NCBI RefSeq assembly: GCF_001598455.1
Contig: NZ_BCYZ01000042.1
Coordinates: 1-39,045 of the forward strand
Direction: 5' to 3'
DNA length: 39,045 nt
Origin: Sphingomonas pruni NBRC 15498
GTDB taxonomy: Bacteria; Pseudomonadota; Alphaproteobacteria; Sphingomonadales; Sphingomonadaceae
Shown here: positions 34,786 through 39,045 of the stretch, piece by piece
Layout: the number at the start of each line of letters is the position of its first letter
Numbering within the stretch: position 1 is the first letter of the stretch
Position numbers and translations under genes: made by a program
Notes under the pieces: model-generated
Database searches by the model: none
What the model was told of the DNA's origin: nothing
What the model saw: the letters and a program-made list of their open reading frames with translations, nothing else

Positions 34786-35811
34786 TCAGGAAGGGGTCGA
34801 CGATTGCCTGGGGACGGAGCCCATGCTTTGCCGGGCGATGATCTCATAGGGGAGGGTGGCATAGACCGGCTGGGTCTGCCGACCGCCCAATATGTCGAGC
34901 AACAGCTCGACCGTCTTCCGACCGATTTCCGCCATCGGCTGGCGCACGGTGGCAAGCGGCGGATCGACATAGCGCGCCATCTGGATGTCGTCGAAGCCGA
35001 CGACCGAGACGTCGTTCGGGCATGAAATTCCGAGGGACCGCGCCGCCGCCAAGGTCCCGATCGCCATCTCGTCGCTGAAGCAGAAAATGGCGGTGGGGCG
35101 TGGCGCGCGCGAGAACAGAGCCATCGCCGCGCGACGACCGGATTCGATGGAGAAGTCGCCATTCTCGATCACGAGGTGGGCGGCCAGGCCCTGATCCTCC
35201 GCCGCCTTCTGCGCGCCGGCCAGGCGATCCCGGGTCAGCGGACTGTCGGCGGGTCCGATGATGACCGCGACGTCGCGATGGCCCAGTCGATAGAGCGATT
35301 GCATGACATCATAGCCCGCACCCGCATTGTCGATATGGGCGCTCGACACGCCAAGCGATGGCGTGAACTCGCAGCCGTTGACGATCGGCGCCCGGCTGCC
35401 GTCGCGTTCGAGGATGGTCGCCAGGACCGTGGGCAGGCGGTGCCCGAGGAAGATGATGCCGTCCGCCTCTCGGCGATTGAGCATGTCGGCATATTGTTCC
35501 TCGCGCTCGCGCTCGTTGCGCGTATCGCCCAGCAGGACCGCATAGCCCGCTTTCTGCGCCGCTTCCTCGACGCCGCGAATGACGCGCGAGAAGAAGGGAT
35601 TGGAGATGTCCGGGACGGTCACGATGATCCGGCCGGTGCGAGTGGTGCGCAGGCTCGCCGCCACCGAATTGCGGCTATAGCCAAGCTCCTGCACCGCCTT
35701 CAGCACGCGGTGCCGCGTGGCTTCCGCGACCAATTCGGGCGCCGACAGCACGCGGGCGGCCGTTGCTCTCGAGACGCCGGCGGCCTGCGCGACGTCGCGA
35801 ATAGTTGTCAT
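34786..35811 (-). CDS. LacI family transcriptional regulator
   Basis: Repressor of 341 residues. The N-terminal helix-turn-helix TTIRDVAQAAGVSRATAARVLS (2-23) and hinge (to about residue 60) precede a periplasmic-binding-protein-like effector domain (GRIIVTVPDISNPFFSRVIRGVEEAA ... SDEMAIGTLAAARSLGISCPNDVSVVGFDDIQMARYVDPPLATVRQP). The ATG at 35811 fits the canonical N terminus although no strong ribosome site precedes it. It is upstream of, and in the same direction as, the region C operon, separated by a 191-bp gap with a perfect 16-bp palindrome. It is therefore the likely regulator of that operon, responding to a sugar or keto sugar. Confidence 0.94.
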   Translation of the reverse strand: MTTIRDVAQAAGVSRATAARVLSAPELVAEATRHRVLKAVQELGYSRNSVAASLRTTRTGRIIVTVPDISNPFFSRVIRGVEEAAQKAGYAVLLGDTRNEREREEQYADMLNRREADGIIFLGHRLPTVLATILERDGSRAPIVNGCEFTPSLGVSSAHIDNAGAGYDVMQSLYRLGHRDVAVIIGPADSPLTRDRLAGAQKAAEDQGLAAHLVIENGDFSIESGRRAAMALFSRAPRPTAIFCFSDEMAIGTLAAARSLGISCPNDVSVVGFDDIQMARYVDPPLATVRQPMAEIGRKTVELLLDILGGRQTQPVYATLPYEIIARQSMGSVPRQSSTPS

Positions 35812-35905
35812 GGGAAGGGAATATCGAGAGCGATGGCCGCAACGCGACGATCTGGCTGAGCAATGAGCAGTCCGTGGCAAACCATCACGGTACATTTGCG
35901 ATCGG

Positions 35906-35924
35906 CCGTTCAATTGACAAGCCC
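35906..35924 (+). promoter_or_regulatory. Partial match to the 19-bp region A motif
   Basis: CCGTTCAATTGACAAGCCC shares the twelve-base core TTCAATTGACAA with the copy at 6725, but both flanks differ. It lies 95 bp upstream of the LacI-type gene start. It could be a weaker ROK-regulator site linking the two loci, or simply a promoter containing TTGACA. Confidence 0.3.
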
Positions 35925-36025
35925 CCATCGCCGCCGGGCAATTTCGATCTTTCGGCCATCGCGTTGCCCGGTCCGCAAAACCGTCGGCCGAACGGTTTGC
36001 GGCATCCGACGGCCCCGCAACACAA

Positions 36026-36053
36026 GAGGCCGGCCCCTTTCGGGACCGGCCTC
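36026..36053 (-). terminator. Stem-loop downstream of the glycine-zipper gene
   Basis: GAGGCCGG (36026-36033) pairs with CCGGCCTC (36046-36053), extended inward by CCC/GGG after one mismatch. It lies 71 bp beyond the glycine-zipper stop in the leftward direction and is followed there by TTGTGTTG, a weak U-rich tail. Probably an intrinsic terminator. Confidence 0.5.
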
Positions 36054-36060
36054 CGCCCTC

Positions 36061-36108
36061 ATACGCTACGCGAGGGGACCGTCTCTCCCGGATACGCTAC
36101 GCGGGAGA
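36061..36108. repeat. Duplicated 12-mer ATACGCTACGCG with embedded hairpin
   Basis: ATACGCTACGCG occurs at 36061-36072 and 36092-36103, 31 bp apart. The second copy lies within a hairpin formed by TCTCCCG (36084-36090) and CGGGAGA (36102-36108). This non-coding 313-bp gap (35812-36124) otherwise holds the stem-loop at 36026 and the partial motif at 35906. It may be a small dispersed element of the genome. Confidence 0.5.
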
Positions 36109-36124
36109 ACTCGACTGTTCGGGA

Positions 36125-36514
36125 TTAGCGGCGGCAGTAACCGGGGCGATCCGAGCGATCGATCGCGCGGCCGGCCAGGGCGCCTACGCCGGCGCCAAGG
36201 ATGGTGCCGATCGTGCGGTCGCCACGTCCTGCCACCGTGTTGCCGAGCAGGCCGCCGGCGATCGCGCCGACGATCGTGCCGCCATCGCCATCATTGCACT
36301 TCTGGCGCGCACGATAGCTGCGGTCATAGCCACGGTAGCTGCGATCGTATCCGCGATAGCTGCGGTTGTAGCCGTCATAATAGCCGCCGCGGTTGTAGCC
36401 GTCGTTGTACGACCGATCATAGCCGTACCGCTGCGCCTGCGCCGGGGCGAGGGGAACCACGGCACCGGCAGTCATCGCGAGCGCGGCGCCAACGAGCGAA
36501 AGTGTCTTCAGCAT
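36125..36514 (-). CDS. Glycine-zipper 2TM protein (17 kDa surface antigen-like)
   Basis: Exported protein of 129 residues. A Sec signal (MLKTLSLVGAALAMTAGAVVPLAPAQAQ) precedes a Tyr/Arg/Asp-rich segment with near-perfect repeats of YDRSYRG (about residues 40-65). The C-terminal glycine zipper (GGTIVGAIAGGLLGNTVAGRGDRTIGTILGAGVGALAGRAID) belongs to the Rickettsia 17-kDa antigen family. There is no lipobox Cys, so it is not an obvious lipoprotein. The start follows GGAGA by seven bases. It probably resides in the envelope, with unknown function. The direct repeats in the DNA (GCGATAGCTG/CGGTAGCTG-type) could vary in number between strains. Confidence 0.88.
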   Translation of the reverse strand: MLKTLSLVGAALAMTAGAVVPLAPAQAQRYGYDRSYNDGYNRGGYYDGYNRSYRGYDRSYRGYDRSYRARQKCNDGDGGTIVGAIAGGLLGNTVAGRGDRTIGTILGAGVGALAGRAIDRSDRPGYCRR

Positions 36515-36693
36515 GGGTTGTCTCCGTCTCAAAAATTCATCCGTCGATCGGTCGCGGGCTCCGGCGATTTCCGTCTGCCCATTCCGTGTCGATGAATGCG
36601 TTTTGCCCGAGTCGCATTGAGCCAAGGCTGAATGCGTCCGTTATCCGCGGTTCAGGCTGGCGGGCGGCGCCGGGGCGGCTATGAGAGATCGCG

Positions 36694-37674
36694 ATGCGCC
36701 GCCGCACCCGCTATTCCCTGATGCTCGTGCTGGCGCTGTTGTGTCAGTGGAGCGGTACCCCCGAGCGGCCGATGCTGGGGCGCGTGCCCGACCTGACCGC
36801 AACGCCCGTGCTGCTCGATCCCGCCGATCCGAAGCATGTCAAAGTCGGGGCGCTCACCTTTATCGGCGGCGTCGACCTGACCAGCCGCGATCTCGCGTTC
36901 GGCGGCTATTCGTCGATGACGATCGACCATGGGCTGTTCACCCTGCTCAGCGACGGGGGGACGATCGTACGATTCCGGATCGACGAGCGATTTCGGCTGA
37001 GTGCGCGTGCGTTCGGCGATTTGCCCGTGGGGCCGGGGAACGGCTGGCGAAAGGAAGAGCGCGACAGCGAATCGATGACCCGCGACCCGTCGAGCGGCCA
37101 GGTCTGGGTAGGCTATGAAGGGTATAATCAGATCTGGCGCTATTCGCCCGGGCTGACCTTGCCCGCGCAAATGGTCGCGCCGCGTCCGATGGCCGATTGG
37201 TCGGTGAACGGGGGCGCAGAATCGATGGTGCGGCTGCACGACGGGCGCTTTCTGGTGATCGCCGAGACCAACCGTCGCTTGCCGAGCCAGGCGCGCAGCG
37301 CGCTGATCTTCGACCGCGATCCGATCGAGAGGCCGTTAAAGGGGTTCGAGTTCGGTTACCTGCCGCCCGAAGGCTATGACCCTTCGGACGCGACCGAGTT
37401 GCCCGACGGCCGCGTGTTGATCCTCAACCGCCGGCTCGACCTACCCTTTCGGTGGAGCGTCGTGCTGACCCTGATCGATCCGCGTCATATCCGCCCCGGA
37501 GTCACGATTCGCGGGCGCGAGATCGCCCGGCTGGCGCCGCCGCTGACGGTCGACAATTTCGAAGGGCTGGCGATCACCCGGGAAAACGGCGCGACGATGG
37601 TCTGGATGGTCAGCGACGACAATCTGCTGATCCTGCAGCGGACGCTGCTGATGAAGTTCCGGCTGGATCTATAG
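36694..37674 (+). CDS. Esterase-like activity of phytase family protein
   Basis: Exported protein of 326 residues with a hydrophobic N-terminal segment (YSLMLVLALLCQW). The rest is a beta-propeller-like phytase-like domain with GGVDLTSRDLAFGGYSSMTI, LLSDGGTIVRFRI, RDSESMTRDPSSGQVWVGYEGYNQIWRY, NGGAESMVRLHDGRFLVIAE and DNFEGLAITRENGATMVWMVSDDN. These match the 'esterase-like activity of phytase' family. No GDSL serine motif is seen, so the name reflects the family rather than a demonstrated activity. It is divergent from the glycine-zipper gene (179-bp gap with no clear element) and converges with L28. Probable periplasmic enzyme, substrate unknown. Confidence 0.83.
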   Translation: MRRRTRYSLMLVLALLCQWSGTPERPMLGRVPDLTATPVLLDPADPKHVKVGALTFIGGVDLTSRDLAFGGYSSMTIDHGLFTLLSDGGTIVRFRIDERFRLSARAFGDLPVGPGNGWRKEERDSESMTRDPSSGQVWVGYEGYNQIWRYSPGLTLPAQMVAPRPMADWSVNGGAESMVRLHDGRFLVIAETNRRLPSQARSALIFDRDPIERPLKGFEFGYLPPEGYDPSDATELPDGRVLILNRRLDLPFRWSVVLTLIDPRHIRPGVTIRGREIARLAPPLTVDNFEGLAITRENGATMVWMVSDDNLLILQRTLLMKFRLDL

Positions 37675-37718
37675 CAGCGATCGTCCACCGAACGCCTACG
37701 CACCTCGCAGAAACGGCT

Positions 37719-37751
37719 CCGGCCCGCTCTCCGCCGGGGAGAGCGAGCCGG
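37719..37751. terminator. Bidirectional stem-loop between convergent genes
   Basis: CCGGC and CGCTCTCC on the left (37719-37732) pair with GGAGAGCG and GCCGG on the right (37738-37751), thirteen pairs with one mismatch and a five-base loop. It sits between the convergent phytase-like and L28 genes and likely ends both transcripts, although no T-run is seen. Confidence 0.5.
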
Positions 37752-37792
37752 TGGCGATTCGCTGGGGGTCCGGGCGGGCCGGACCGGCGCGA

Positions 37793-38089
37793 TTACGCGG
37801 CCTGGGTTTCGCCCAGCTTCTTCTTGACGTCGCGCTTCAGGCGCCGCGCGCGCAGCGAAAGATCCTCGTCGCTGGTCTTGATCAGCCAGTTGTCGAGACC
37901 GCCGACATGCTCGACCGAGCGAATGCCGTGCGTCGACACGCGCAGCCTGACGCTGGTGCCCAGCGCGTCCGACAGCAAGGTGACGTTCTGCAAATTGGGC
38001 AGGAACGTCCGCTTGGTCTTGTTGTTGGCGTGGGAAACGTTGTGACCCACCTGCCGGCCCTTGCCGGTCAGCTCGCAAATGCGCGACAT
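37793..38089 (-). CDS. rpmB: 50S ribosomal protein L28
   Basis: Large-subunit ribosomal protein L28 of 98 residues, the usual alphaproteobacterial length. [34 protein letters not shown] is the canonical N terminus, followed by [26 protein letters not shown]. The ATG at 38089 gives this start; nine extra in-frame codons upstream are not conserved in kind. It is transcribed alone, divergent from the small membrane protein, as is common in sphingomonads. Confidence 0.97.
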   Translation of the reverse strand: MSRICELTGKGRQVGHNVSHANNKTKRTFLPNLQNVTLLSDALGTSVRLRVSTHGIRSVEHVGGLDNWLIKTSDEDLSLRARRLKRDVKKKLGETQAA

Positions 38090-38255
38090 CGCTATCAATC
38101 CTGAGTTTCGGGCCAAGACGAACCTGACCCCGGAAAGGTGGCGCCGATAGCGTCTGTCGGTCGGCGGGTCAACAGATTCGCGCTTTTCCGTGCAACCTGC
38201 TCTTGTGACGGAACGTTGATTACGCGAACGATTCGATTTCTAGGAGACGGTTATA

Positions 38256-38543
38256 ATGCGCTTCCTGCTCGCTCTGGTCGGCATCGCCGCCCTCATCCTG
38301 ATCGCGCTATTGGCCTTTGGAATGATCTCGATCAACGGTCGGCCGGGCTCGCTGCCGACCGTCAAGCTGGAAGGTGGGCAAGCGCCCCAGGTCAACGCCA
38401 ATATGGCGACGGTCAATTTCGGCACCGAAAACAAGACGGTAGAGGTCCCGACGGTGACCACCACCAGCAAGACGATCAAGGTGCCGACGATCCATGTCGA
38501 CAAGCCCGGTACGCCTCCGGCCAATTCGGCGGCGCCGCAATAG
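38256..38543 (+). CDS. Small membrane-anchored hypothetical protein
   Basis: Protein of 95 residues that I do not recognise. The N-terminal segment FLLALVGIAALILIALLAFGMISI is a strong membrane anchor without an obvious cleavage site. The remainder is low in aromatic residues and rich in Val/Thr/Pro (KTVEVPTVTTTSKTIKVPTIHVDKPG), so it is probably an extended periplasmic tail. AGGAG nine bases before the ATG supports it as a real gene. It lies 23 bp before tadA and may be cotranscribed with it. No function can be assigned. Confidence 0.8.
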   Translation: MRFLLALVGIAALILIALLAFGMISINGRPGSLPTVKLEGGQAPQVNANMATVNFGTENKTVEVPTVTTTSKTIKVPTIHVDKPGTPPANSAAPQ

Positions 38544-38566
38544 CCGGGTTCCAGCTGCCTCAGCCG

Positions 38567-39007
38567 ATGCGTGCCGCTCTCGATGCGGCCGCCGCCGCCG
38601 CGACGATGGGGGAAGTCCCCGTCGGCGCGGTGGTTGTATTGGACGGCCGCGTCATCGCCACCGCCGCCAACGCGCCGCGCACGCGTCACGACCCCACCGC
38701 GCATGCCGAGATGCTGGCGATTCGCGCCGCCGCCGAAGCGATCGGCGACGACCGCCTGAGCGATTGCGATCTGTGGGTGACGCTGGAGCCCTGCGCGATG
38801 TGCGCCGGGGCGATCGCCCATGCGCGAATCGCTAGGCTCTATTACGGCGCGCCGGATCCCAAGGGCGGCGCGGTCGAGCACGGCCCGCGCCTGTTCGCGC
38901 AACCGACGGTGCACCATCGGCCGGAAATCTATCCCGGGATCGGCGAGGAGGAAGCTGCGCGGCTGTTGCGCGATTTCTTTGCGATCCGGCGAGGTGGCGG
39001 GATGTAA
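38567..39007 (+). CDS. tadA: tRNA adenosine(34) deaminase
   Basis: Zinc enzyme of 146 residues that converts A34 of tRNA-Arg(ACG) to inosine. The zinc ligands and proton shuttle are H46 and E48 (HAEM) and C76/C79 (PCAMC); MGEVPVGAVVV at 14-24 and the C-terminal IARLYYGAPDPKGGAVEHGPRLF are typical. The ATG at 38567 gives the normal N terminus although no strong ribosome site is seen, suggesting coupling to the preceding small gene. Essential housekeeping function. Confidence 0.95.
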   Translation: MRAALDAAAAAATMGEVPVGAVVVLDGRVIATAANAPRTRHDPTAHAEMLAIRAAAEAIGDDRLSDCDLWVTLEPCAMCAGAIAHARIARLYYGAPDPKGGAVEHGPRLFAQPTVHHRPEIYPGIGEEEAARLLRDFFAIRRGGGM

Positions 39008-39009
39008 CT

Positions 39010-39031
39010 CCCCTCCCGCTTGCGGGAGGGG
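39010..39031 (+). terminator. Stem-loop after tadA
   Basis: CCCCTCCCGC (39010-39019) pairs with GCGGGAGGGG (39022-39031) around a TT loop, directly after the tadA stop. Hairpins of this composition recur in alphaproteobacterial intergenic regions. No T-run follows; instead the window ends in 13 G (39033-39045). Confidence 0.5.
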
Positions 39032-39045
39032 CGGGGGGGGGGGGG

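Noticed and set aside
36515..36693. Small gene or RNA in the gap between the glycine-zipper and phytase-like genes
   Set aside because: No frame with a ribosome site and no stable hairpin with a U-run; it probably holds only divergent promoters.

Overview
The window looks like a chromosomal segment from a sphingomonad alphaproteobacterium, most likely Sphingomonas or a close relative. The evidence is the high GC content by eye, a roughly 1000-residue TonB-dependent receptor of the Xanthomonas/Caulobacter type, many Tat-exported sugar enzymes, and a housekeeping block (phytase-like protein, L28, TadA) of sphingomonad character. I count 30 protein genes. I see no rRNA, tRNA, CRISPR array, insertion sequence or phage gene.

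Region A (34-22809) is a mannose-glycan utilisation locus. A cytoplasmic GH31 and an ACS-type MFS transporter run leftward. A sugar-porter transporter, a ROK-family regulator, a GH92 and a GH2 run rightward, followed by a tightly packed series: TonB-dependent receptor, GH43, GH92, GH125, GH92 and a ROK fructokinase/mannokinase. GH92, GH125 and GH2 together are what is expected for stripping alpha- and beta-linked mannose (or beta-galactose) from N-glycan or yeast-mannan material. The receptor imports oligosaccharides, periplasmic exo-enzymes trim them, the MFS carriers import sugars and the kinase phosphorylates them. Two of the three GH92 proteins carry Gln where the family's catalytic acid Glu is expected (GNQP instead of GNEP). 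From memory this marks enzymes that cleave mannose-1-phospho-mannose caps, so a phosphomannan-type substrate is possible. A 19-bp AT-rich motif recurs upstream of the sugar porter, the first GH92 and the receptor, and is a good candidate for the ROK regulator's operator.

Region B (22822-25690) is a small block: an SDR dehydrogenase divergent from an AraC-type regulator, then a luciferase-like flavin oxidoreductase.

Region C (25769-35811, all leftward) is a nine-gene operon behind a LacI-type regulator. In transcription order it holds a nucleoside-symporter-type MFS carrier, a Gfo/Idh/MocA oxidoreductase, a cytosolic TIM-barrel isomerase, a cytochrome c, a Tat-exported hydroxypyruvate-isomerase-like TIM barrel, a Tat-exported gluconate-2-dehydrogenase-subunit-3-like protein, a second Tat-exported TIM barrel, a GMC flavoprotein and a DUF1080 protein. 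Several stops and starts overlap. I read this as an oxidative 3-keto-sugar pathway: a periplasmic GMC/subunit 3/cytochrome dehydrogenase oxidises a glycoside at C3, the DUF1080 protein cleaves the keto-glycoside, and TIM-barrel and Gfo/Idh enzymes process the product. A perfect 16-bp palindrome between the LacI gene and the first transporter is the likely operator. This is the strongest candidate for an incompletely described system.

Region D (36125-39007) is housekeeping: a glycine-zipper outer-membrane-type protein, an exported phytase-like protein, ribosomal protein L28, a small membrane-anchored protein and the tRNA adenosine deaminase TadA. The window ends in a hairpin and a run of 13 G, which may be a contig-end artefact.
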